DNA of 64,000 nt from an uncultured Candidatus Melainabacteria bacterium (GTDB lineage: Bacteria > Cyanobacteriota > Vampirovibrionia > Gastranaerophilales > Gastranaerophilaceae), in contig CAKUZI010000001.1 of NCBI GenBank assembly GCA_934717855.1, positions 62,001-126,000 of the forward strand. Reading direction: 5' to 3'. A program made the translations under genes and the position numbers. Below, piece by piece: positions 8,712 through 18,271 of the stretch (position 1 is the stretch's first letter; each line of letters begins with the position of its first letter). The notes under the pieces are model-generated. The model was not told the DNA's origin. It saw only the letters and a list, made by a program, of their open reading frames with translations, and ran no database searches.

Positions 8712-11078
8712 TTATTTTATATCTACAATACTTACTCCGTCGCCACCTTCGGAATCTTCTCCAACTCGCCATTTTGCAACGTATGGTGATGTTGTTAAGA
8801 AATCTCTTACCGCAGATTTTAGAGCTCCTGTGCCGTGACCGTGGATAATTGTTACACAAGCGAGGTTCGCAAGACTTGCTTTATCAAGATAGAATTCCAA
8901 GCTATCAAGAGCGTCTTCAACTTTGTAACCGCGCAAGTCGAGTGTGTTTGAGATGCTTGTTTTTCGAAGTTCAAAGTTTTCAAATGAACTTGGTCTATAT
9001 ACATTCTCTTTTTTCTCATAAGCTGAATCGTATGGCGCAAGTTTATTTGTTTTAATTTTAGTTTTAAAATTACCCATTTGAACAAGGACATTTTCATTTT
9101 TGTCGGGAAGTGAAAGTAGTGTAACCGGTTGATTCATTTCTTTTAAAATCATTTTGTCGCCTGTTTTTACGGTTGTCCAATCAATATTTTCGTATTGTTG
9201 TTTTTCGTCGTATTCAGATAATTTACCTCTGAACTTTTGTTCCGTTTGCGCGAGTCGAGCGTAAGAACGACGTGCAATTTTTTCTGATTTTTCACGTCTT
9301 AATTCATCTAAAATATGTTTGATTTCTGCTTTAACTTCTAATAATTCTCTATCGAATTTATCTTTAATTATTTTTACAGTTTTTTTCTTGTCTTTTTTGA
9401 TTTGAGCAAGAGAATCTTCATATTCAGTCTTTAGGTTTTCGGATGTTTCTTTTAACTCTTCAGCTTGTTCCAAGTTTTGGGCTAATTTCGCTTGTGTTTC
9501 CTGCAATTTTTCAACAACAAGAATTGACGGATCTTTGGTTGAAACAACAATATTTTTAGCTTTATCTGTAATTTCTTTATCTAATCCTAAGTTTGTCGCA
9601 ATAGCAATGGCGTTGCTTAATCCGGGGATGCCTATTAGCAATTTATATGTAGGTTTTAAGGTTGTTGTATTAAATTCGACAGATGCATTTTTGAAATAAG
9701 GATTTGTGTATTCAAGAGCTTTAAGTTCTCCGTAGTGAGTTGTAACTGTTGAAATAACTCCTTTTTCTGCAAGTTTTTCTAAAATAACTTGAGCTAAAAC
9801 AGCTCCCTCTACAGGGTCAGTTCCTGCACAGATTTCGTCTAATAAAACAAAAGATTTGTCATTGCTTTGGTTTAGAATATCAATTATGTTTGTCATATGA
9901 GCAGAAAAAGTTGAAAGATTTTGCAAAATACTTTGATCGTCTCCTATATCTGCAAAAACATTTTCGAACGGATAAACTTTTGCAGATGTACAAGGTAGAA
10001 ACATTCCTGTTTTTGCCATAAGAATGAATAAACCTATTGTTTTTATTGTTACTGTTTTCCCACCTGTGTTAGAGCCTGTAATTATAACGGATTTATAATC
10101 TTTTCCGATTTCAAAATTGTTAGTCACAACATTTTCAACATTACCGATCAAAAGCGGGTGTTTCATGTTTTCAAATTCAACAAATTTATGCGTAACTATT
10201 TCGGGTTCAATTGCTTGAATTTTTACGGCATAACGAGCTTTGGCAAAATGATAATCAATGGTTGCAAGAAGCTGTTCGGATAGAGCAAGTTCTTTTATTT
10301 CGTTTTTTACAAGAGAGGTTAAGCCTGCCAAAATTTTAATCATTTCTGAGTGAATATTTGATTTTATTTCTCGTATTTTGTTGTTTAAAGGTACGATTTG
10401 TTCCGGTTCAATGTAAAAAGTTTTGTTTGTGGCTGATACATCGTGAACAATTCCCGGAACTTTACTTTTTGAAGAAGCCATTACTTGAAAAACAATTCTT
10501 TCATCTCGCGTTGTATAAATATTCTCTTGTAAATGTTTTGAAAAACTGGCAGAATTTAATAACGCATTTACAGTTGTTTTTAAATTCTTTTCGGTGTCTC
10601 TTAAGGAAGCATACAAATTTTTTAATTCTTGAGTTGCGTCTGGTCGAATATTTAAATTTTCGTCAAAAGTTGCGAAAATTTTGTCTTCCAATTGCTTGTC
10701 GACGAGAAGATTTTGTGCAGAATTTTTTAAAATAGACATCATTGTCAAGTTGTCTGATAAAAACTTTTTTACTAATCTTGATGTTCTTAATGTTTTGGCT
10801 ATATCTATTAATTCATCTTCTGCTAAATAACTAACTCCGATATTTTTTTGAATTTGTGTAATGTCTGCCACAAACTCTATTGGAATATCGTTTGGAATAT
10901 CAAGAACTTGTTTTGCTTCTCGAGTGCATTGAAGTTCGTTTTTTATCTTTACAATATCGTCAAATGGTTTTATGTTAAGGCAAATTTCTTTGCTTTGTTT
11001 GGTTTTTGCAAAATTTGCAAGTTGTTCTTTTATTTTGTCAAATTCTAGTGCTTTTAAGCTTTTTTCAATAGTATTCAT
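8712..11078 (-). CDS. mutS2: Endonuclease MutS2
   Basis: 788 aa, normal for MutS2. In this family it acts on recombination intermediates or collided ribosomes rather than mismatches. The MutS ATPase has Walker A ITGSNTGGKTVTIKT and Walker B FVLLDEICAGTDP; a long coiled coil follows (about residues 510-620), and the C-terminal Smr nuclease domain has LDLRG and HGHGTGALK. An upstream TTG (11096) is in frame, but ATG 11078 matches the family start; neither has a clear Shine-Dalgarno. Divergent from gltD. Confidence 0.94.
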   Translation of the reverse strand: MNTIEKSLKALEFDKIKEQLANFAKTKQSKEICLNIKPFDDIVKIKNELQCTREAKQVLDIPNDIPIEFVADITQIQKNIGVSYLAEDELIDIAKTLRTSRLVKKFLSDNLTMMSILKNSAQNLLVDKQLEDKIFATFDENLNIRPDATQELKNLYASLRDTEKNLKTTVNALLNSASFSKHLQENIYTTRDERIVFQVMASSKSKVPGIVHDVSATNKTFYIEPEQIVPLNNKIREIKSNIHSEMIKILAGLTSLVKNEIKELALSEQLLATIDYHFAKARYAVKIQAIEPEIVTHKFVEFENMKHPLLIGNVENVVTNNFEIGKDYKSVIITGSNTGGKTVTIKTIGLFILMAKTGMFLPCTSAKVYPFENVFADIGDDQSILQNLSTFSAHMTNIIDILNQSNDKSFVLLDEICAGTDPVEGAVLAQVILEKLAEKGVISTVTTHYGELKALEYTNPYFKNASVEFNTTTLKPTYKLLIGIPGLSNAIAIATNLGLDKEITDKAKNIVVSTKDPSILVVEKLQETQAKLAQNLEQAEELKETSENLKTEYEDSLAQIKKDKKKTVKIIKDKFDRELLEVKAEIKHILDELRREKSEKIARRSYARLAQTEQKFRGKLSEYDEKQQYENIDWTTVKTGDKMILKEMNQPVTLLSLPDKNENVLVQMGNFKTKIKTNKLAPYDSAYEKKENVYRPSSFENFELRKTSISNTLDLRGYKVEDALDSLEFYLDKASLANLACVTIIHGHGTGALKSAVRDFLTTSPYVAKWRVGEDSEGGDGVSIVDIK

Positions 11079-11139
11079 AAGATTATTAAAAGACAAGAAA
11101 GCGCTAATTACAATGAATTATTAACTTTTTTTGATTTAT

Positions 11140-11167
11140 TTGCACTAAATATTTTTTAAAGTAAAAT
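11140..11167 (+). promoter_or_regulatory. Sigma-70-type promoter of the gltD-like gene
   Basis: TTGCAC (11140-11145), 16-nt spacer, TAAAAT (11162-11167), 34 nt before ATG 11202. Confidence 0.6.
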
Positions 11168-11201
11168 ACAGGTAGAAGAGTTTAGTAAGAAGGTGAAAAT
11201 T

Positions 11202-12572
11202 ATGGCAATAGAAAGACAACACGTAAAAGAACAAGATAAAATGCAAAGAAGACACAACTTTGAACCTGTTGAAAGTAATTTGACAGAAGAACAAGTAAAG
11301 TTGGAAGCTTCAAGATGTTTGCATTGTAAAAATCCAAGATGCGTTCAAGGGTGCCCTGTAAATATTCAAATTCCTGATTTTATTCAAGCAATCAAGGAAG
11401 ATAATCTTGAAAAAGCAGGAGAAATTATTCGCCAAACAAGTATGTTGCCATCTGTTTGCGGTAGAGTTTGCCCTCAAGAAAGGCAATGTGAAGGACAATG
11501 TGTTCTTGGAATTAAGGGAGAAGCAGTTGCAATTGGAGCATTAGAAAGATATGTTGGCGACAATACAAATGCAGAACTTCCAGAAATTAAGCCATCTGGT
11601 AAAAAAGTCGCCGTAATTGGCTCAGGGTGTGCAGGCATGACTGCCGCTTGTGATTTGAGAAAAGCAGGCCACGATGTAGAAGTTTTTGAAGCTTTGCACG
11701 AACTTGGCGGTGTTTTGAGGTATGGTATTCCTCCATTTAGACTTCCTAGGACAATTCTTGATAAAGAAATTAATAATCTTGAAAAAATGGGTGTTGTTTT
11801 CCATAAAAACGTTGTTGTTGGAAAATCAATTACTCTTGAACAGTTGAAAGAGGATGGATTTGACGCAATATTTATATGCTCAGGTGCTGGTTTACCGAAA
11901 ATGTTGAATGTTGAGGGTGAAAACTTAAATGGAGTTTTTTCTGCAAATGAATTTTTAACACGTGTAAATCTAATGCATGCTGGTCAACCTGACAGTATTA
12001 CTCCTTTGCGTGTAGGTAAAAAAGCTGCAATATTTGGTGGTGGAAACGTTGCAATGGATGCTGCGAGAACTGCTGTCAGAGTTGGTTTTGAAGAAGTTTA
12101 TATTATTTATCGTAGAACTGAAAAAGAACTACCTGCGCGTTTGGAAGAAATCAGACACGCAAAAGAAGAGGGTATTATTTTTAAATTTTTGTATGCGCCT
12201 AAAGAGATTTTGGGTGAAAACGGCTACGTAAAAGGTGTTGAACTTGAAGTTATGGAACTTGGTGAACCGGATGACTCAGGGAGACGCAGACCGGTTGCAA
12301 CAGGCAAAACAGAAGTTATGGATTTAGATACCGTAATTGTTGCGTTAGGAACTGGACCAAATCCGATTATACAAAGATCTGCACAAGCAGAAGGTATTGA
12401 TATTGTTACCGATAAAAAAGGTTATATCGTAGTTGATGGCGAAACAAGGTGTACTAATATTCCTACTGTTTATGCAGGTGGAGATGTTGCGCCGGTTGGT
12501 GCTTCAAATGCGATTAATGCTATGGGGGCAGGGAAAAAAGCCGCTAAAGCAATTAATGAATTATTGAAATAG
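11202..12572 (+). CDS. gltD: NADPH-dependent glutamate synthase small subunit-like oxidoreductase
   Basis: 456 aa FAD/NAD(P)H oxidoreductase that passes electrons from NADPH through 4Fe-4S clusters. The N-terminal cysteines CLHCKNPRCVQGCPV and CGRVCPQERQCEGQC bind clusters. FAD-binding GSGCAGMTAACDLRKAG and NADPH-binding GGGNVAMDAARTAV follow. The stand-alone form is often called GltA/SudA-like; no large GltB subunit is nearby, so the partner could be another protein and sulfide dehydrogenase or NfnB-like roles are possible. Start ATG 11202 has AGAAGG upstream; an in-frame GTG at 11193 is less likely. Confidence 0.88.
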   Translation: MAIERQHVKEQDKMQRRHNFEPVESNLTEEQVKLEASRCLHCKNPRCVQGCPVNIQIPDFIQAIKEDNLEKAGEIIRQTSMLPSVCGRVCPQERQCEGQCVLGIKGEAVAIGALERYVGDNTNAELPEIKPSGKKVAVIGSGCAGMTAACDLRKAGHDVEVFEALHELGGVLRYGIPPFRLPRTILDKEINNLEKMGVVFHKNVVVGKSITLEQLKEDGFDAIFICSGAGLPKMLNVEGENLNGVFSANEFLTRVNLMHAGQPDSITPLRVGKKAAIFGGGNVAMDAARTAVRVGFEEVYIIYRRTEKELPARLEEIRHAKEEGIIFKFLYAPKEILGENGYVKGVELEVMELGEPDDSGRRRPVATGKTEVMDLDTVIVALGTGPNPIIQRSAQAEGIDIVTDKKGYIVVDGETRCTNIPTVYAGGDVAPVGASNAINAMGAGKKAAKAINELLK

Positions 12573-12590
12573 AATAGTGAAAGGTGAGAA

Positions 12591-13487
12591 GTGAAAAGTT
12601 TGTATACAAAAAAAATATTTAGTTTGTTGTTTGTAACATTCCTTTTGACTTCTCATTGTTTTGCGTTTGAATTGGATACGTCTGTAGATGATGAAATTCG
12701 AAAAAATTATAATCCGTCGGCATTGGAACATAATCTTCCGGCGTTGCCTAAAATAGCACCAAGTCAGACACAAACAACAGCTCCAAAAACAAATGTTACA
12801 ACAACTCAAACAAGTCCTGCAGTTCCGAAATCTCAGCCTGTTACGCAACCTGCAAAACCTCAGTTAGTCATAAAAAAAATGGAAAATGACTATAAATATG
12901 ATAAATCAACTGCAATCAGAATAAAAAAGGGGACTAAATTCAGGGTTAAATCAAACTGTGTGATTTCTGATTATCAAAGAGAAGGAACTCGAGTTTCTTT
13001 TACTTCAATAAAACCAGTTACACAGCGATATATAACAATCAATGAGGGGACAAGGTTTAATGCTGTCGTTGAAGATTCTCATCTTCCTCAATTTACGGGG
13101 AATGGCGGTTTAATTGTTTTGATGGTTGATGGAATTGTTGTAAACGGCTCTACAAAAAGTGTTCATGCAAAAATTACTAAAGCAAATATGAAAAAAGTTT
13201 TTCTTAATAACATAAAAGGAAAACGAGGCTATATTAAGGGTGTTTCTAAGCAAGTAGACAAAGGTGAAAATTTCTACAGAAAAACCCGCAGAGCTTCAAC
13301 AAAACTTGCAGATAACCCAATTGGTGCGATAATTTCGCCAATCCCAACAATTACCGGTGCGGTTGTGTACACTGTGAATTTAGTAGGTTCTCCTATTTTT
13401 GCAATTTGGGCAAAAGGTTCAAGGATAACTATACCGGCCGGTTCAGAATTTGAAATTAAGCTATTAGAAGATGTTTATTTACAATAA
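12591..13487 (+). CDS. Secreted protein of unknown function
   Basis: 298 aa, GTG start preceded by AAAGGTG. A Sec signal peptide is clear (basic MKSLYTKK, hydrophobic FSLLFVTFLLTSHCFAF). A Thr/Pro/Gln-rich linker (about residues 55-95) leads to a beta-rich region with IRIKKGTKFRVKSNC and AIWAKGSRITIPAGSEF, suggesting a repeated small beta domain. The middle holds a weakly hydrophobic stretch IGAIISPIPTITGAVVYTVN. It starts 18 bp after gltD, so it is probably in that operon. Not recognised further. Confidence 0.65.
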   Translation: MKSLYTKKIFSLLFVTFLLTSHCFAFELDTSVDDEIRKNYNPSALEHNLPALPKIAPSQTQTTAPKTNVTTTQTSPAVPKSQPVTQPAKPQLVIKKMENDYKYDKSTAIRIKKGTKFRVKSNCVISDYQREGTRVSFTSIKPVTQRYITINEGTRFNAVVEDSHLPQFTGNGGLIVLMVDGIVVNGSTKSVHAKITKANMKKVFLNNIKGKRGYIKGVSKQVDKGENFYRKTRRASTKLADNPIGAIISPIPTITGAVVYTVNLVGSPIFAIWAKGSRITIPAGSEFEIKLLEDVYLQ

Positions 13488-13520
13488 TTTGTAACATATC
13501 TTAATTTTTATCGATAATAG
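13484..13520 (+). promoter_or_regulatory. Weak bipartite promoter element (site B)
   Basis: ATAATTTG at 13484-13491, 16 nt, then TTATCGATAATAG at 13508-13520. The second half matches well and the first only in AATTT. It precedes the paralogue pair at 13575 and 14006. Lower confidence than the other copies. Confidence 0.35.
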
Positions 13521-13574
13521 CGCAAATTTTTAATTTTAGGGTGTTTAGTGCGAAAAAATGAAAGGACTTTTATT

Positions 13575-13988
13575 ATGAATATAGGAATGAAAATTTTGGA
13601 TGTAAGAGCATCAATTATGACACAAGCTTGTAAAGAGGGTTCAAAAAGCGCAAAATCAGCTACAATGAATTTTTTCAAATATGCAAATGAAAATAAATTG
13701 CCAACACAAGCTCTTATAGCGTGTTATGATAATGCAAATAATATGAAAGGGTATAGCTCAAGACAACTTTCAAGTGATATTATTTCTTTAGCTTCTAAAG
13801 ATGAAAGTCTTAAGACTGAACTAAAAAGATTTGAACATATGGTAAAAGAAAATTATCCTAAAACTTTAGGAGATAGAATTTCTTTACTTAGCAATGGTGC
13901 TGTTGTTTCTGATAAAGTTAAGCCACAATCATTTTTTGTAAAAATGTTTACCTCATTAAGTAAGTTTTTTAGAGAAATAGAAGAATAG
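13575..13988 (+). CDS. Uncharacterised small protein, paralogue of the next gene
   Basis: 137 aa, not recognised. It shares with the 14006 product a basic N-terminal half, an NFFKYANENK segment and a C-terminal ENYPKTLGDRISLLSNGAVV block. No signal peptide or membrane segment. An upstream GTG (13548) is in frame, but AAAGGA lies 8 nt before ATG 13575. It precedes its paralogue by 17 bp, so the two form a unit. Function unknown. Confidence 0.6.
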   Translation: MNIGMKILDVRASIMTQACKEGSKSAKSATMNFFKYANENKLPTQALIACYDNANNMKGYSSRQLSSDIISLASKDESLKTELKRFEHMVKENYPKTLGDRISLLSNGAVVSDKVKPQSFFVKMFTSLSKFFREIEE

Positions 13989-14005
13989 TTGAGAGAGAGA
14001 GATTT

Positions 14006-14458
14006 ATGCTAGATATAAGAATGCAATATTTAAACAATTGTGCCGGTAAAATGGTGAAAGAGTGTCGAGATGGGATTGCAAAATCCGGAGAAACGGCAAA
14101 AAACTTTTTTAAATACGCAAATAAAAATGGAGCTCATAGTCAGGCGTTAGTTGCGTATTATTCTCAAATACGTAATACCCCAAAAGTTAATATAGCTCAA
14201 GTTTACGATAGAATAGAACTTGATGCTCGAAAAAGTATTTGTCTTGAAAGACATTTAGGACTTTTTGCAAGAAAGTTGGAGCAAAAGTATCCTAAAACTT
14301 TAAATGCGCGACTTGCAATTGCTTCTAATGGCGGAGTTGTTCCGAGTACAGTGAAAACAAAAAATAAGTTTAGAAAAATGGCAATTTTGATGGAAATGGG
14401 TTATAACAACATGAAACAAAGATTTTATAATTTGTTGCGTGGAAGGCAATGCTTGTAA
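14006..14458 (+). CDS. Uncharacterised small protein, tandem paralogue of 13575
   Basis: 150 aa with the same plan as its neighbour: NFFKYANKNGAHSQALVAYY, then QKYPKTLNARLAIASNGGVV and a basic C-terminus. GAGAGAGAG precedes ATG. Divergence is high outside the conserved blocks, so the duplication is old. No domain recognised. Confidence 0.6.
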   Translation: MLDIRMQYLNNCAGKMVKECRDGIAKSGETAKNFFKYANKNGAHSQALVAYYSQIRNTPKVNIAQVYDRIELDARKSICLERHLGLFARKLEQKYPKTLNARLAIASNGGVVPSTVKTKNKFRKMAILMEMGYNNMKQRFYNLLRGRQCL

Positions 14459-14497
14459 TATATACCTGCAAGTTTTGTTATTAATATTTTTGTGGTA

Positions 14498-14526
14498 TTG
14501 TTTAATATTATAATTTGTTTTATAAT
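14498..14526 (+). promoter_or_regulatory. Sigma-70-type promoter of hppA
   Basis: TTGTTT (14498-14503), 17 nt, TATAAT (14521-14526), 56 nt before ATG 14583. Confidence 0.6.
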
Positions 14527-14582
14527 ACGTTTGTTATTACGAAAATTAATGGTAGGACAACTTGTATAAAAAAGGAGAGATT

Positions 14583-17006
14583 ATGATTAAAAAGTTGACT
14601 TCTCCAAAGGCATTGATGGCTCTATTTGCTACATTGCTAATGGGCATTTCGCCTGCTCTTGCAAGCGAAGCTGATTTGGTTGTTCCAAGTATCAAAAATG
14701 CAAGCCCTGTAAGCTTTAACTTATTGCTTATTGGTATTGCAATCTCTGTTGTAGGGTTGATATTTGGATTTATCGAATTTTTCAGAATTAAAAAATTAGA
14801 TGTTCACGCATCTATGGCTGAAGTAGGAAACACAATTTTTGAAACTTGTAAAACTTACCTTATTCAACAAGGTAAATTCTTGTTTGTATTGGAAGTTTTA
14901 ATTGGTCTTTGTATCGCTTTCTACTTCGGATATTTGCAACATATGCCTTTATCACACGTATTGATTATCCTTGCGTGGTCAGTAATTGGTATTTTAGGCT
15001 CTTATGCTGTTGCTTGGTTTGGTATTAGAATGAACACTTTGGCAAATGCTAGAACTGCTTTCGTTTCATTAAAAGGAAACCCTTTGAATATCTTGAATAT
15101 TCCTTTGAAAGCAGGTATGTCAATTGGTGTTTGTCTAGTATCAGTTGAACTTATTTTGATGTTGACAATTTTGTTATTTGTTCCTGGCGAAATTGCAGGT
15201 GCTTGTTTTATCGGTTTTGCAATCGGTGAATCTTTAGGTGCTTCTGCTCTTCGTGTTGCAGGTGGTATCTTTACAAAAATTGCCGATATCGGTTCTGACT
15301 TGATGAAAATTCAATTCGGAATTAAAGAAGATGATCCTAGAAACCCTGGTGTAATCGCTGATTGTACCGGTGATAACGCTGGAGACTCTGTAGGCCCTAC
15401 AGCAGATGGCTTTGAAACTTATGGTGTAACAGGTGTTGCTCTTGTTTCATTCATCTTGTTAGCTGTTGTTGGCAAAGAAAATCAAGTTCAATTGTTGACT
15501 TGGATTTTCGTTATGAGATTCTTAATGATTGTAACTTCTGTAGTTGCATACTGGATTAACGGTATAGCTGACAAAATCTATGCAGCTAAAACAGATAAAT
15601 TCGACTTTGAAAAACCGTTAACTAACCTTGTTTGGTTAACATCTATTTTGTCAATTGTTATGACATTTGGCGTAAGCCACTGGTTGTTGGCTGATATGGG
15701 TAACAACCTATGGCTAGTTCTTTCAGCAATCATTTCTTGCGGTACTTTAGGTGCAGCGTTGATTCCTGAATTTACAAAAATATTTACTTCTCCAAAAGCA
15801 AAACATACAGAAGAAGTTGTTACAGCTTCTCGTGAAGGCGGTTCATCTTTGACAATTCTTTCAGGTATTGTTTCCGGTAATATGTCTGCTTTCTGGATTG
15901 GTATGGTAATCGTACTTTTGATGGGACTTGCTTATGTAGCATCTCTTCATATTCCTGAAGCTGTAATGATTTATCCGTCAGTATTTGCATTTGGCTTGGT
16001 AGCATTCGGTTTCTTAGGAATGGGACCTGTTACAATCGCAGTTGACTCTTACGGTCCTGTTACCGATAACGCTCAATCTGTTTACGAATTGTCTTTGATT
16101 GAAGATATTCCAAACGTTGGCGAAGAAATCGAAAAAGAATACGGTTTTAAACCTGATTTTGAAAACGCTAAAAAATACTTAGAAGAAAATGATGGTGCTG
16201 GTAACACATTCAAAGCAACTTCAAAACCGGTTCTTATCGGTACTGCTGTTGTTGGTGCTACTACAATGATTTTCTCATTGATTTTGGTAATCAAATCAAC
16301 TTTGGGTATTGAACCTGAAATGATTTTGAATATGTTGAACCCATACACATTGCTTGGTTTCTTATCAGGTGGTGCTGTAATTTACTGGTTCTCAGGTGCT
16401 TCTATGCAAGCTGTTACAACAGGTGCATATTCTGCAACTGAATACATTAAAGATAATATCAAACTTGACGATGAATCTTCTAAGAGTGCAAACGTTGCAA
16501 ATTCAAAAGAAGTTGTAAAAATTTGTACTCAATACGCTCAAAAAGGTATGGTAAATATCTTTATCGCATTGTTTGCATTTGCATTGGCATTTGCTTGTTT
16601 GTCAGCACCATCTTGTTCAACATCAGCTCCTGTAGCATTCTTCGTAAGCTACTTAATTGCAATTGCTGTATTTGGTTTGTTCCAAGCTGTATTTATGGCA
16701 AACGCAGGCGGATGTTGGGATAATGCTAAGAAAATCGTAGAAGTTGATTTGCAAGAAAAAGGCACACCGCTTCACGAAGCAACTGTTGTAGGTGATACAG
16801 TTGGTGATCCGTTCAAAGATACATCATCTGTTGCGATGAACCCAATCATCAAATTTACAACATTGTTCGGTCTTCTTGCAATGGAAATCGCAATTTCTGA
16901 AAGTTTCAGAAACATTGCTCCGATTGCAGGCTGGATTTTCTTAGTAATTGCATTGATATTCGTAATTCGTTCATTCTATGCAATGAGAATTCCTACAAGA
17001 AAATAA
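14583..17006 (+). CDS. hppA: Membrane-bound proton-translocating pyrophosphatase
   Basis: 807 aa with about 16 hydrophobic segments. It hydrolyses pyrophosphate and pumps H+ (some relatives pump Na+). The substrate site is seen as EDDPRNPGVIADCTGDNAGD followed by SVGPTADGFETYG. The sequence GNTFKATSK has Lys where K+-dependent enzymes have Ala, predicting a K+-independent pump. AAAGGAG precedes ATG 14583; the longer TTG frame at 14562 is unlikely. The N-terminus (ALFATLLMGISPALASEA) looks like a cleavable signal or first helix. Own promoter and terminator. Confidence 0.95.
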   Translation: MIKKLTSPKALMALFATLLMGISPALASEADLVVPSIKNASPVSFNLLLIGIAISVVGLIFGFIEFFRIKKLDVHASMAEVGNTIFETCKTYLIQQGKFLFVLEVLIGLCIAFYFGYLQHMPLSHVLIILAWSVIGILGSYAVAWFGIRMNTLANARTAFVSLKGNPLNILNIPLKAGMSIGVCLVSVELILMLTILLFVPGEIAGACFIGFAIGESLGASALRVAGGIFTKIADIGSDLMKIQFGIKEDDPRNPGVIADCTGDNAGDSVGPTADGFETYGVTGVALVSFILLAVVGKENQVQLLTWIFVMRFLMIVTSVVAYWINGIADKIYAAKTDKFDFEKPLTNLVWLTSILSIVMTFGVSHWLLADMGNNLWLVLSAIISCGTLGAALIPEFTKIFTSPKAKHTEEVVTASREGGSSLTILSGIVSGNMSAFWIGMVIVLLMGLAYVASLHIPEAVMIYPSVFAFGLVAFGFLGMGPVTIAVDSYGPVTDNAQSVYELSLIEDIPNVGEEIEKEYGFKPDFENAKKYLEENDGAGNTFKATSKPVLIGTAVVGATTMIFSLILVIKSTLGIEPEMILNMLNPYTLLGFLSGGAVIYWFSGASMQAVTTGAYSATEYIKDNIKLDDESSKSANVANSKEVVKICTQYAQKGMVNIFIALFAFALAFACLSAPSCSTSAPVAFFVSYLIAIAVFGLFQAVFMANAGGCWDNAKKIVEVDLQEKGTPLHEATVVGDTVGDPFKDTSSVAMNPIIKFTTLFGLLAMEIAISESFRNIAPIAGWIFLVIALIFVIRSFYAMRIPTRK

Positions 17007-17038
17007 TAATATAGGGAAATGAGTATATCTCATATAAA

Positions 17039-17077
17039 AATCAGCCTCACTTGAAAAAGTGGGGTTGATTTGTTTTT
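17039..17077 (+). terminator. Intrinsic terminator of hppA
   Basis: 12-13 bp stem with two G-U pairs (arms about 17039-17051 and 17058-17070), then TGTTTTT. Confidence 0.75.
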
Positions 17078-17097
17078 GAATAATTATAAAATAAATA

Positions 17098-17123
17098 AAA
17101 AGGTCATACTATAATGACCTTTT
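17098..17123 (-). terminator. Intrinsic terminator of the group 2 sigma factor gene
   Basis: 10-bp perfect stem AAAAGGTCAT / ATGACCTTTT with a 6-nt loop; T-rich on the minus-strand exit side. Confidence 0.7.
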
Positions 17124-17162
17124 CAAAACCTATTTAATAAATAAACACAGAATAAAAAATAC

Positions 17163-18077
17163 CTAGTCTACATAAGCAGTTAGAACCTGCTGACCCAACA
17201 CGGAGAATCTCATTTTTTTCAAAGCTCTTAATTCTGTTTGGCGGATACATTCTTTTGTAACACCATAAATATTGCCGATTTCTTCTAAAGTTTTTTTAGC
17301 GTTGTCTTCCAAACCATAACGCATTTTTACGACTTCTTGTTCGCGCTCTTTTAATGTTGAAATTACGTTCAAAATATCTGTTTTTAAATCTTCAAATTCA
17401 ACTTCTTGAGTAGCAGAAGCTTTTTTGTCTTCAATTATATCTGCGATATTCATATCTTTTCCGTCGTTGTTTTCAAGTCCGCTTTCTATTGAAATCGTCT
17501 TTGAATATGCATTTAAAAAAGTATCAATTTTGTCAGCTGATATATTCATTCTTTTTGCAACATCTTCAGTTTTTACTTGTCCATTGTTTTCGTGCTCCAT
17601 TTCTCGTTTAAGTTTTGAAAAACGAGAAAGGGTTTCCTGTATATAAACAGGAATTTTCATGCAGTGAGATTGTTCTGAAATTGCTTTGAACATAGATTGT
17701 TTAATCCACCAGCTTGCGTAAGTTGCAAATTTGTAACCTAATTTGTAATTAAATTTATCAGCCGCAATCATTAGACCTACATTGCCCTCTTGGATTAGAT
17801 CTGTCATAGGTAGATTTGACATGTGAATTGCTTTTTTGGCGATAGTTATAACAAGTTTGAGGTTTGCTTTAATAAGTTGTTTTTTTGCGTCAATGTCGCC
17901 ATTTTTTGTTCTTTTAGCTAAATCTTTTTCTTCTTCAGTTGATAAAGCTCGATAATCAGATATCTCTCTGAGGTAATTTGATAAAACATCATCATTTGCG
18001 CCGTCTACAATTTCGTTTTTTGCGGGGTTAGACAATTTTGTAACTGTTTTCATTTTGATAGGTGAATTTTTGCTCAT
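17163..18077 (-). CDS. RpoD-like (group 2) sigma factor
   Basis: 304 aa sigma-70 protein with regions 1.2 (DDVLSNYLREISDYRALSTE), 2 (LIQEGNVGLMIAADKF, KFATYASWWIKQSM), 3 and 4 (TLEEIGNIYGVTKECIRQTE). No region 1.1. In region 4.2 the usual RERIRQIE is KECIRQTE, which may shift -35 recognition. AAGGAG lies 12 nt before ATG. Group 2 factors usually handle stress or stationary phase. Whether it or the 2229 factor reads the bipartite element is unknown. Confidence 0.88.
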   Translation of the reverse strand: MSKNSPIKMKTVTKLSNPAKNEIVDGANDDVLSNYLREISDYRALSTEEEKDLAKRTKNGDIDAKKQLIKANLKLVITIAKKAIHMSNLPMTDLIQEGNVGLMIAADKFNYKLGYKFATYASWWIKQSMFKAISEQSHCMKIPVYIQETLSRFSKLKREMEHENNGQVKTEDVAKRMNISADKIDTFLNAYSKTISIESGLENNDGKDMNIADIIEDKKASATQEVEFEDLKTDILNVISTLKEREQEVVKMRYGLEDNAKKTLEEIGNIYGVTKECIRQTELRALKKMRFSVLGQQVLTAYVD

Positions 18078-18271
18078 ACCTATTTAAACTCCTTCTTTTT
18101 ACTTTAGTAACACAAGACTTCATTGGTTGGGGTATATAAAACTACTCTTTCTGTATATATATAGTATATACCATAATATATAAATGTTTTAACATTTTTG
18201 TTAAGTTATATTACTCAAGAAGAATAGAAACTTCCTTTTGTTTATAATATAATTAGGCATGGAGGGATATT

